The notes beneath the pieces are model-generated. The model worked only from the letters and a program-made list of their open reading frames with translations. It was not told the origin of the DNA and ran no database searches. This document shows, piece by piece, positions 20,040-27,692 of a DNA stretch of 64,000 bases; within the stretch, counting starts at the first letter, position 1, and the number at the start of each line of letters is the position of its first letter. Source of the stretch: Cypionkella sp. (GTDB lineage: Bacteria > Pseudomonadota > Alphaproteobacteria > Rhodobacterales > Rhodobacteraceae). The position numbers and the translations under genes are program-made. The stretch is from positions 1 to 64,000 of the forward strand of contig JALOSF010000021.1 of NCBI GenBank assembly GCA_025458525.1. The letters run 5' to 3'.

Positions 20040-22004
20040 ATGTCACATCAGGAACCGGCAACCGGCGTCTATCACGCTTCGAAAGAGTTCATTGCCACTG
20101 CGCATGTCGATGCCGAAGGCTATGCGCGCCTGTATGAGGCATCGATTGCCGACCCCAATGCTTTCTGGGCCGATCAGGCGCAGCGCATCGACTGGATCAA
20201 GCCCTTTACCAAGGTCAAGAACACCACCTTTGCCTTGGGTGATGTGTCGATCAAGTGGTTCGAGGATGGGGCGCTGAATGTCAGCGCCAATTGCATCGAC
20301 CGCCATATGCTGACCCGGGCAAACCAGACGGCCATCATCTGGGAACCCGATGATCCGAAAACGCCGGCGCAGCACATCACCTATGCCCAGTTGCTGGAAA
20401 ACACCTCGCGCATGGCGAACGTGCTCAAGAAATATGGCGTGGGCAAGGGCGACCGTGTGGTGCTGTATCTGCCGATGATCCCCGAGGCGGCCTATGCCAT
20501 GCTGGCCTGCGCGCGGATCGGCGCGATCCATTCGGTGGTGTTTGCCGGTTTTTCACCCGACGCGCTGGCCAATCGCATCAACGATTCCGAGGCCAAGGTG
20601 GTCATCACCGCCGATTTCGCCCCCCGCGGCGGCAAGAAGACGGCGCTGAAGTCGAACACCGACAAGGCTCTGTTCGATTGCAGCGACCGGGTAAAATGCC
20701 TTGTCGTCAAGCATACGGGCGACCAGATCACCTGGATCGATGGTCGCGATGTGGATGTGAAGGCCGAAATGGCCGCGGCCAAGCCCTATTGCCCCTATGT
20801 CGAAGTGGGCGCCGAAGATCCGCTGTTCATTCTTTACACCTCCGGTTCGACCGGGCGGCCAAAAGGGGTGGTCCATACCTCGGGCGGCTATCTGGTCTAT
20901 GCCTCGATGACGCATCAATACACCTTCGACTATCATGACGGTGATGTGTTCTGGTGCACGGCCGATGTGGGCTGGGTGACGGGGCACAGCTATATCATTT
21001 ACGGCCCGCTGGCGAATGGGGCCACCACCGTGATGTTCGAGGGCGTGCCAACCTTCCCCGATGCAGGCCGCTTCTGGGAGGTGTGCGCCAAGCACAAGGT
21101 GACGCAATTCTACACCGCCCCCACTGCGATCCGCAGCCTGATGGGCATGGGCACGGAATGGGTGGAAAAGCATGACCTGTCGTCGCTCAAGCTGCTTGGC
21201 TCGGTGGGTGAACCGATCAACCCCGAGGCATGGAACTGGTACAACACCAATGTCGGCAAGGGGCGCTGCCCGATTGTGGATACCTTCTGGCAAACCGAAA
21301 CCGGCGGCCATCTGATCACGCCGCTGCCCGGGGCCATCGCGCAAAAGCCGGGCGCTGCCACCAAGCCGTTCTTCGGGATCAAGCCTGTCGTGCTCGACCC
21401 CGCCAATGCGCAGGTTCAGACCGAGACCGAGGCGACCGGCGTGCTGTGCATTGCCGATGCCTGGCCCGGCATGATGCGCACGCTTTGGGGCGATCATGCC
21501 CGCTTTGAAGAAGCCTATTTCAGCCAGTATCCGGGCTATTACTTCACCGGCGACGGTTGCCGCCGCGATGCCGATGGCGATTACTGGATCACGGGCCGGG
21601 TCGATGACGTGATCAACGTGTCTGGCCACCGCATGGGCACGGCCGAGGTCGAGTCGGCGCTTGTGGCGCATGAGGCCGTGGCCGAGGCGGCCGTGGTGGG
21701 CTATCCGCATGACATCAAGGGCCAGGGCATCTATGCCTATGTCACCTTGATGAACGGGATCGAGCCGACCGATGCGCTGCGCAAAGAGCTGGAAGGCTGG
21801 GTTCGTACCGAAATCGGCCCGATCGCCAAGCCTGATCTGATCCAATGGGCCCCCGGCCTGCCCAAGACGCGGTCTGGCAAGATCATGCGCCGGATCCTGC
21901 GCAAGATTGCCGAGAATGACTTCGCGGCCCTTGGGGACACGTCCACACTGGCCGATCCTTCGGTTGTGGACGATCTGATCGAAAACCGGATGAACCGGGG
22001 CTGA
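20040..22004 (+). CDS. acs: Acetyl-CoA synthetase (AMP-forming)
   Basis: Activates acetate to acetyl-CoA through acetyl-AMP. The 654-residue protein is full length: the adenylate-forming core motif [15 protein letters not shown], the [14 protein letters not shown] strand, the [10 protein letters not shown] signature, [20 protein letters not shown], and C-terminal TRSGKIMRR with the acetylatable Lys near residue 614 that is the usual target of protein acetylation control. The ATG at 20040 has GGAGG nine bases upstream. It leads a same-strand run into adk and the symporter genes, and supplies acetyl-CoA to the ethylmalonyl-CoA pathway encoded at the other end of the window. Confidence 0.98.
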   Translation: MSHQEPATGVYHASKEFIATAHVDAEGYARLYEASIADPNAFWADQAQRIDWIKPFTKVKNTTFALGDVSIKWFEDGALNVSANCIDRHMLTRANQTAIIWEPDDPKTPAQHITYAQLLENTSRMANVLKKYGVGKGDRVVLYLPMIPEAAYAMLACARIGAIHSVVFAGFSPDALANRINDSEAKVVITADFAPRGGKKTALKSNTDKALFDCSDRVKCLVVKHTGDQITWIDGRDVDVKAEMAAAKPYCPYVEVGAEDPLFILYTSGSTGRPKGVVHTSGGYLVYASMTHQYTFDYHDGDVFWCTADVGWVTGHSYIIYGPLANGATTVMFEGVPTFPDAGRFWEVCAKHKVTQFYTAPTAIRSLMGMGTEWVEKHDLSSLKLLGSVGEPINPEAWNWYNTNVGKGRCPIVDTFWQTETGGHLITPLPGAIAQKPGAATKPFFGIKPVVLDPANAQVQTETEATGVLCIADAWPGMMRTLWGDHARFEEAYFSQYPGYYFTGDGCRRDADGDYWITGRVDDVINVSGHRMGTAEVESALVAHEAVAEAAVVGYPHDIKGQGIYAYVTLMNGIEPTDALRKELEGWVRTEIGPIAKPDLIQWAPGLPKTRSGKIMRRILRKIAENDFAALGDTSTLADPSVVDDLIENRMNRG

Positions 22005-22008
22005 TCGG

Positions 22009-22692
22009 GTGTCAGAGGTGATGACAACCCCCGCTGTTCTGATCCTGCTTGGCCCGCCGGGGGCCGGCAAGGGCACCCAGGCCCGCATGCTCGAAGAAGA
22101 CTTCGGCCTGGTGCAGCTTTCCACGGGCGATCTGTTGCGCGCGGCTGTCGCCGCCGGAACGGAGGCGGGCAAGACGGCCAAGGCGGTGATGGAGACGGGC
22201 GGTCTTGTGAGCGACGACATCGTCCTGACAATCCTGGCCGAGCGTATGGGCCAGCCGGATGTTGGTCGCGGCGTCATCCTTGACGGCTTTCCGCGCACCG
22301 ATGTGCAGGCCGCAGCACTCGACGCTCTGCTTGCAGGCACCGGGCAGCGCGTGACCGCCGCCATCAGCCTTGAGGTGGACGACGAGGCGATGGTGGGCCG
22401 TGTTGCGGGCCGCTACACCTGCGCCGGCTGTGGCGAGGGCTATCACGACGAATTCAAGCACCCCGCAACGCCGGGTGTTTGCGACAAATGCGGCGGCACG
22501 GCGTTCAAGCGCCGGGCCGACGACAACGCCGTTACCGTGCGCGAAAGGCTGAAAGCCTATCACACGCAGACGGCACCGCTGATCACCTATTACGACGCCC
22601 GTGGCGTGCTGGAACGGATCGATGCGATGGGCGACATCGCGACGATCCGCAGCCGCCTTGGGTCAATCGTGGGTCGGGTGGCAGCGCATTAA
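22009..22692 (+). CDS. adk: Adenylate kinase with zinc-type LID
   Basis: Interconverts ATP + AMP and 2 ADP. The 227-residue protein has the P-loop LLGPPGAGKGTQA, the AMP-binding LSTGDLLRAAV and GVILDGFPRTDVQA, and a long LID with four Cys placed as CAGCGEGYH and CDKCGG, suggesting structural zinc. It begins at GTG 22009, four bases after the acs stop, so it is translationally close to acs. This makes sense because Acs releases AMP that Adk recycles. An ATG at 22021 is an alternative start. This may be a second adk, since most bacteria keep one in the ribosomal protein cluster; not testable here. Confidence 0.93.
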   Translation: MSEVMTTPAVLILLGPPGAGKGTQARMLEEDFGLVQLSTGDLLRAAVAAGTEAGKTAKAVMETGGLVSDDIVLTILAERMGQPDVGRGVILDGFPRTDVQAAALDALLAGTGQRVTAAISLEVDDEAMVGRVAGRYTCAGCGEGYHDEFKHPATPGVCDKCGGTAFKRRADDNAVTVRERLKAYHTQTAPLITYYDARGVLERIDAMGDIATIRSRLGSIVGRVAAH

Positions 22693-22752
22693 GGGGAGGC
22701 CTGCATCCCGAAGGGGTGCGGGTGTGGAGAGAAAACTCAGGGAGTAGCTTTC

Positions 22753-23010
22753 ATGGCGGACAAATCTTCGTCCAGCGCCTATTGGGCAGCGAACCTGCGG
22801 GTGATTTTTATCTCGCTCGCGATCTGGTTCATCTGCTCGTTCGGCATTGGCATCCTGCTGCGGCCCGCCCTTTCGGGCATCTCGATCGGGGGCGCCGACA
22901 TCGGCTTCTGGTTCGCGCAAAACGGGTCGATCTACGTGTTCCTCGTGTTGATCTTTGTCTATGCGGCAAAGATGAACAAGATCGACCGCGACCACGGCGT
23001 CGAAGAATAA
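22753..23010 (+). CDS. DUF4212 small subunit of sodium/solute symporter
   Basis: Membrane protein of 85 residues with two hydrophobic helices (about 18-36 and 55-72) and the family motifs YWAANLRVIFISLAIWF and FWFAQNGSIYVFLVLIF. DUF4212 proteins are encoded directly before SSS-family symporters of the VC_2705 type, and acetate/short-chain monocarboxylate uptake with sodium is the usual proposal. An AGGGAG lies ten bases upstream. The symporter starts 15 bases after its stop. Confidence 0.92.
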   Translation: MADKSSSSAYWAANLRVIFISLAIWFICSFGIGILLRPALSGISIGGADIGFWFAQNGSIYVFLVLIFVYAAKMNKIDRDHGVEE

Positions 23011-23024
23011 GGGGGCAGGGACAG

Positions 23025-24872
23025 ATGGATCAGTTTACCCTCAACCTTCTCGTGATCGGCGCGTCTTTCGCGCTGTATTTCGGGATCGCGTTCTGGGCCC
23101 GTGCAGGGTCCACCGCCGAATTCTATGCGGCAGGCCAGGGTGTTGGCCCCGTGGTCAACGGCATGGCAACCGCGGCTGACTGGATGTCGGCGGCCTCGTT
23201 CATCTCGATGGCCGGTCTGATCGCCTTTGGCGGCTACAACAACTCGGTTTTCCTGATGGGCTGGACCGGCGGCTATGTGCTGCTCGCCCTGCTGCTTGCC
23301 CCCTATCTGCGCAAGTTCGGCAAGTTCACCGTGCCGGAATTCGTGGGGACCTTTGCCCGCTTCCTTGAGGTGTCCACCACCACCGGCCTGCTCATCGGTT
23401 CGGCGGTCGTGTTCGCCTATGCGGTGTTCGGCGGCATGAAGGGCATCACCTACACGCAGGTGGCACAATACATCGTGCTGATCTGCGCCTATACGGTGCC
23501 GGCGCTGTTCATCTCGCTCAGCCTGACGGGGAACATCTTCCCGCAGCTTGGCTTCATCGGCAGCTATGCCCCCACGGGCGGCGACGTCTACTTCCTGGAC
23601 AAACTTGACCAAGTCGTGACCGACCTCGGGTTTGCGGCCTATACCGCTGACACCTCGAACATGCTCAACATGTTCCTCGTGACCATGTCGCTGATGATCG
23701 GCACCGCGGGTCTGCCGCACGTGATCATCCGGTTCTTCACCGTGGCCAAGGTGTCTGACGCCCGCATCTCGGCTGGCTGGGCACTGGTCTTCATCGCGCT
23801 GCTTTACACGGTTGCTCCGGCAGTCGGGTCGATGGCGCGTCTGAACATCACCACCACCTTCTGGCCGGGCGCCATTGATGGCGAAACCTTCTCGAAGCCT
23901 GCGCTTTCGATCGCTGAAATTGACAGCAACCCGGATCTGACCTGGATCCGTAACTGGGAAAAGACCGGCCTTCTGGCGTTCACGGACAAGAACGGCGACG
24001 GCCTGATCCAGTATTTCAACGAACCCGCACCGCTGGTCGCCGCCAACAAGGCGCTGGCCGATGCGACCGCGGCCCTTGCCGCAGCCCCCGCCGATGCCGA
24101 CAAGGCACCGCTGGAAGCTGCCGTTGCTGCTGCCACCACCGCACGCGACGCGGTTCTGGCCGAAGCCACCCTGGGTGGCCAGACGCTTGCCGCCCAAGGC
24201 ATCGTCGGTAATGAACTGACCACCGTCAACAACGACATCATGGTTCTGGCGAACCCTGAAATCGCGGCTTTGCCGGGTTGGGTGATCGCGCTTGTGGCGG
24301 CGGGTGGCCTTGCGGCTGCACTGTCCACCGCGGCGGGCCTGCTGCTGGCCATCTCGTCGGCCATCAGCCACGACCTGATCAAGGGCGCCCTGAAGCCCGA
24401 CATCAGCGAGAAGGGCGAGTTGCTGGCCGCCCGTATCTCGATGGCCTTTGCCATCGTGCTGGCCACCTGGCTTGGCCTTGACCCGCCGGGCTTTGCGGCA
24501 CAGGTGGTGGCGCTGGCCTTCGGTCTCGCGGCGGCGACGATCTTCCCGGTGCTGATGATGGGGATCTTCTCGACCTTCGTCACCAAGGAAGGCGCAATCG
24601 TCGGCATGATCGTCGGCCTGGTCTCGACAGCCGTTTACATCTTCCTCTACCTGGGCTGGTTCTTCATCCCTGGCACGAACATGTTGCCGAACACGCCGGA
24701 TGCCCACTTCCTTGGCATCTCTCCGGCTGCCTTCGGTCCGATCGGTGCGATCCTGAACTTCGTGACCGCCTATCTGGTCTCGACGATGACCAAGGCCCCG
24801 CCGCAAGACGTGCAGGACCTGATCCAGTCGATCCGCGTGCCCAAGGGCGCCGGTGCGGCCCAGGTCCACTGA
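23025..24872 (+). CDS. SSS-family sodium/solute symporter (VC_2705 type), missing one core helix
   Basis: Sodium-coupled uptake protein of 615 residues, probably for acetate or related acids. Conserved segments: ATAADWMSAASFISMAGLIA, LLAPYLRKFGKFTVPEF, GGMKGITYTQVAQY, GTAGLPHVIIRFFTV and ALSTAAGLLLAISSAISHDL. After F106-V-G the protein jumps to TFARFLEVS. Homologues as I remember them carry about 34 residues in between (DRYYS...ARxVAVIC...GQMxGxG), so one transmembrane helix, equivalent to LeuT TM3, is absent without frame loss. Residues about 338-395 form an unusual Ala-rich periplasmic stretch after a FTDKNGDGLIQYFN loop. Without the helix the protein would probably be misfolded. Confidence 0.85.
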   Translation: MDQFTLNLLVIGASFALYFGIAFWARAGSTAEFYAAGQGVGPVVNGMATAADWMSAASFISMAGLIAFGGYNNSVFLMGWTGGYVLLALLLAPYLRKFGKFTVPEFVGTFARFLEVSTTTGLLIGSAVVFAYAVFGGMKGITYTQVAQYIVLICAYTVPALFISLSLTGNIFPQLGFIGSYAPTGGDVYFLDKLDQVVTDLGFAAYTADTSNMLNMFLVTMSLMIGTAGLPHVIIRFFTVAKVSDARISAGWALVFIALLYTVAPAVGSMARLNITTTFWPGAIDGETFSKPALSIAEIDSNPDLTWIRNWEKTGLLAFTDKNGDGLIQYFNEPAPLVAANKALADATAALAAAPADADKAPLEAAVAAATTARDAVLAEATLGGQTLAAQGIVGNELTTVNNDIMVLANPEIAALPGWVIALVAAGGLAAALSTAAGLLLAISSAISHDLIKGALKPDISEKGELLAARISMAFAIVLATWLGLDPPGFAAQVVALAFGLAAATIFPVLMMGIFSTFVTKEGAIVGMIVGLVSTAVYIFLYLGWFFIPGTNMLPNTPDAHFLGISPAAFGPIGAILNFVTAYLVSTMTKAPPQDVQDLIQSIRVPKGAGAAQVH

Positions 24873-24930
24873 TCCCAACGCGCGCTCCCGGCACAGGCCG
24901 GGGGCGCGCAGCTTGTGAAGGGCCAATGCC

Positions 24931-26754
24931 ATGGATCATCCGTTAGAAACGATCATCGGCTTTCTGGAATCGGTCCATCCTTATGACACCCTGCCGCGGG
25001 ACGAATTGGTGCGCGTCGCCACTTCCTTCAGCCGCAGGGAATTTTCAGCCGGTGAAGAAGTCTATCATGCCGGCGCGCCGCTCAAGGGGCTTTACCTGAT
25101 CAAACGCGGCTCGGTCGAGGTGCAGGACCCCTCGGGCCAGGTGATTTCGCTTCTGGGGCCGCGCAACAGCTTTGGTGAACGCGGGCTGGCGCGCGATGGC
25201 CTTGCCGTGACAACGGCCCGGGTCACGCAAGACTCCGTCCTGTTGCTGCTGCCTGTCGCCGATTACCGCCGCCTGATCGCAGGCTTTCCGGCCTTTGAGC
25301 GGTTCTTCAGCCGGGGGCGCAGCCACGAAGCGCGGCAGGGCGATCTGACCACGCAAAAGGTCGAAGATCTGATGGCACGCAAGCCGGTCACGGCTGGCCC
25401 GCAGGAAACGGTGCGGGTGGCGGCGCAACGCATGCGGGATGCGCGCGTGTCCTCGCTCGGGATCGTCGAGGACGGGCGCTTCCTTGGCATCGTCACCAAT
25501 CGCGACATGACGAACAAGGTGCTGGCGGTCGGGCTTGACCCTTCGACGCCCTTGGCCGAGGTGATGACCCCGGACCCGATCAGCCTGCGCCCGGAGTCGC
25601 TTGGGTCGGACATCCTCCACATCATGCTGGAGCGGCGGATTGGCCATCTGCCGGTGGTGCAGGACGGCACGCTGGTCGGCATGATCACCCAGACCGACCT
25701 GACCCGCTTTCAGGCCGTCAGTTCCGCGCAGCTGGTGCGGGATGCTGCGACCGCGGAATCCGTGGCCGATCTGGCCGCTGTCACGGCGCGCATTCCGCGG
25801 CTGTTGGTGCACCTTGTGGCCGGGAACAACGCGCATGAGGTGGTCACGCGCCTGATCACGGATATCGCCGACACCGTCACCCGCCGCCTGCTGGCGATGG
25901 CCGAGGCCGAGCTTGGCCCAAGCCCGGTGCCCTATCTTTGGTTGGCCTGCGGCAGCCAAGGGCGGCAGGAACAGACGGGTGTGTCGGATCAGGACAATTG
26001 CCTGATGATCGATGACGCGGCGACGGATGCGGATATGGACTGGTTCCGCGCGCTGGCACGCAAGGTCTGTGACGGGCTGGATGCCTGCGGCTATGTCTAT
26101 TGCCCGGGCGACATGATGGCGACCAATCCACAGTGGTGCCAACCGATGCGGGTCTGGCGCGACTATTTCCGCAAATGGGTGCAGGCCCCCGATCCGATGG
26201 CGCAGATGCTGGCCTCGGTGATGTTCGACCTGCGGCCGATCGGCGGGCAGGCACGGCTGTTCAGCGACCTGCACCGCGAAACGCTGGATATGGCCGCGCG
26301 CAATTCGATCTTTGTCGCCCATATGATTGGCAACAGCCTGAAACATGCGCCGCCCCTTGGCCTGTTGCGTGGATTTGCCACCATTCGGTCGGGCGAGCAC
26401 AAGAACCACATCGACATGAAACTGAATGGTGTGGTGCCGGTCGTCGATCTGGGCCGCATCTACGCGCTGATTGGCCAGCTGGAGCAGGTGAACACCCGTG
26501 CCCGGCTGGAAGCCGCCGAAGCCGCCGGCGTGATCAGCGTGGCAGGCGCGCGCGATCTGATCGAGGCCTATGATCTGATCGCGCAGACCCGGCTTGAAAA
26601 CCAGGCGCGGCTGGTCCGGTCTGGCCGGCGGCCCGATAACTTCCTTGCGCCTTCCGACATGTCGGATTTCGAACGGAGTCACCTGCGCGACGCCTTTGTC
26701 GTCGTGCGCACCATGCAATCGGCCGTCGGGCAATCCCGCGGCACCCGGAGTTGA
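24931..26754 (+). CDS. cNMP-binding / CBS / DUF294 nucleotidyltransferase-like protein
   Basis: Cytoplasmic protein of 607 residues with four modules. A cyclic-nucleotide-binding-like domain (about 15-125) includes GLYLIKRGSVEV and FGERGLA. A CBS pair (about 145-270) contains VRVAAQRMRDARVSSLGIVE and RRIGHLPVVQDGTLVGMITQ. A DUF294 nucleotidyltransferase domain follows with CGSQGRQEQ near residue 340 and SDQDN as the metal-binding Asp pair, similar to the uridylyltransferase part of GlnD. The C-terminal substrate-binding helical domain has HMIGNSLKHAPPLGLLRGF. DUF294 proteins often sit beside SSS symporters. Whether it modifies a protein or nucleotide is unknown. It is the third step of the symporter operon. 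Confidence 0.9.
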   Translation: MDHPLETIIGFLESVHPYDTLPRDELVRVATSFSRREFSAGEEVYHAGAPLKGLYLIKRGSVEVQDPSGQVISLLGPRNSFGERGLARDGLAVTTARVTQDSVLLLLPVADYRRLIAGFPAFERFFSRGRSHEARQGDLTTQKVEDLMARKPVTAGPQETVRVAAQRMRDARVSSLGIVEDGRFLGIVTNRDMTNKVLAVGLDPSTPLAEVMTPDPISLRPESLGSDILHIMLERRIGHLPVVQDGTLVGMITQTDLTRFQAVSSAQLVRDAATAESVADLAAVTARIPRLLVHLVAGNNAHEVVTRLITDIADTVTRRLLAMAEAELGPSPVPYLWLACGSQGRQEQTGVSDQDNCLMIDDAATDADMDWFRALARKVCDGLDACGYVYCPGDMMATNPQWCQPMRVWRDYFRKWVQAPDPMAQMLASVMFDLRPIGGQARLFSDLHRETLDMAARNSIFVAHMIGNSLKHAPPLGLLRGFATIRSGEHKNHIDMKLNGVVPVVDLGRIYALIGQLEQVNTRARLEAAEAAGVISVAGARDLIEAYDLIAQTRLENQARLVRSGRRPDNFLAPSDMSDFERSHLRDAFVVVRTMQSAVGQSRGTRS

Positions 26755-26757
26755 CGA

Positions 26758-27279
26758 ATGGCCTTTGAACTTGTCGCTGCGATCATCGCCGCATTTGCCT
26801 TTGGGGGCATGGCGCATCTGCTGCGCCGCCTCGCGGGCCGTCGCCTTCCGGTCTGGACCGTGACGGCGGCCGCGGCGGTCGGGCTGATCGGCACCACGGT
26901 CTATCTTGAATACAACTGGTTCACCCGTGTCAGCGCCGAATTGCCCGAAGGGGTGAAGGTGGTTTGGCAGTCGGACGAAGTCTCGGCGCTGCGCCCATGG
27001 ACGATGGTGGCCCCGATGACCACCCGCTTTGTGGCGATGGACACCCGCGACATCGCGCAACACCCGAACAACGCCGCGCTGCGGATGGCAAAGCTGTTCA
27101 ATTTCGCGCGGTGGCAGCCTGTGGGCGACACGCTGATGGTGTTCGATTGCGCGGGCCGGCGCCAAGTGCTTGTCACCGAAGGGATAGAGATCACCGAAGA
27201 CGGAGAGCTCCGGGGCGGCACCTGGGTCGATGCCCCGGAAGGCGACGGATTTCAGACAGCGGCTTGTGAGACGACCTGA
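26758..27279 (+). CDS. Conserved hypothetical membrane protein
   Basis: Protein of 173 residues with two N-terminal hydrophobic helices (about 3-20 and 33-52), then a soluble part with no recognised domain (WFTRVSAELPEGVKVVWQSD, FARWQPVGDTLMVFDCAGRR). It begins three bases after the DUF294 stop and ends 14 bases before the response regulator, so it is embedded in the acetate operon. I do not recognise a family with certainty; the periplasmic or cytoplasmic side of the soluble domain is not determined. Confidence 0.75.
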   Translation: MAFELVAAIIAAFAFGGMAHLLRRLAGRRLPVWTVTAAAAVGLIGTTVYLEYNWFTRVSAELPEGVKVVWQSDEVSALRPWTMVAPMTTRFVAMDTRDIAQHPNNAALRMAKLFNFARWQPVGDTLMVFDCAGRRQVLVTEGIEITEDGELRGGTWVDAPEGDGFQTAACETT

Positions 27280-27293
27280 CAAGGGAGGCAGGG

Positions 27294-27692
27294 ATGACAA
27301 CCCAAAAGGGAAGACGCCACCGCGTCCTGGTGGTCGAGGACGAGGACAACATCGCCCTTGCGCTGGATTATCTGATGACGCGCGAAGGCTATGACCATGA
27401 CCGGATCGCCAACGGGGCCGACGCGCTTGCCCGCATCCGTGACACACGGCCTGACCTTGTCTTGCTGGATGTGATGCTGCCCGAAGTCTCTGGCTACGAG
27501 ATCTGTCAGGGCGTGCGGATGGACCCGGCGCTGGCCGATGTGAAGATCCTGATGATGACGGCGCGCGGATCGTCCATCGAACGGCGCAAGGGTCTTGCGC
27601 TGGGGGCAGACGGGTTCATCTCGAAACCGTTCGAGCTGCGCGAACTGCGCGAGGAAGTGCGCAGGCTGCTCATCGCGGAGGGGCATGCGTGA
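27294..27692 (+). CDS. Single-domain response regulator (CheY-like)
   Basis: Receiver-only protein of 132 residues. The acidic pocket (VVEDEDN), the phospho-acceptor Asp59 in LVLLDVMLPEVSG, the Thr in MMTARGSS and the Lys in FISKPFELREL are all present, so it should be phosphorylatable. There is no output domain. A strong GGGAGG precedes the ATG, and its stop overlaps the GTG of the following exonuclease gene by four bases (GTGA), indicating coupled translation. The apparent partner encoded next door has lost its phospho-histidine, so the true kinase is unknown. Confidence 0.92.
   Translation: MTTQKGRRHRVLVVEDEDNIALALDYLMTREGYDHDRIANGADALARIRDTRPDLVLLDVMLPEVSGYEICQGVRMDPALADVKILMMTARGSSIERRKGLALGADGFISKPFELRELREEVRRLLIAEGHA

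Noticed and set aside
19922..20137. Possible 71-residue gene just before acs
   Set aside because: Starts with TTG, overlaps acs in another frame, and ends in a Cys/Arg-rich out-of-frame reading of acs; no Shine-Dalgarno.
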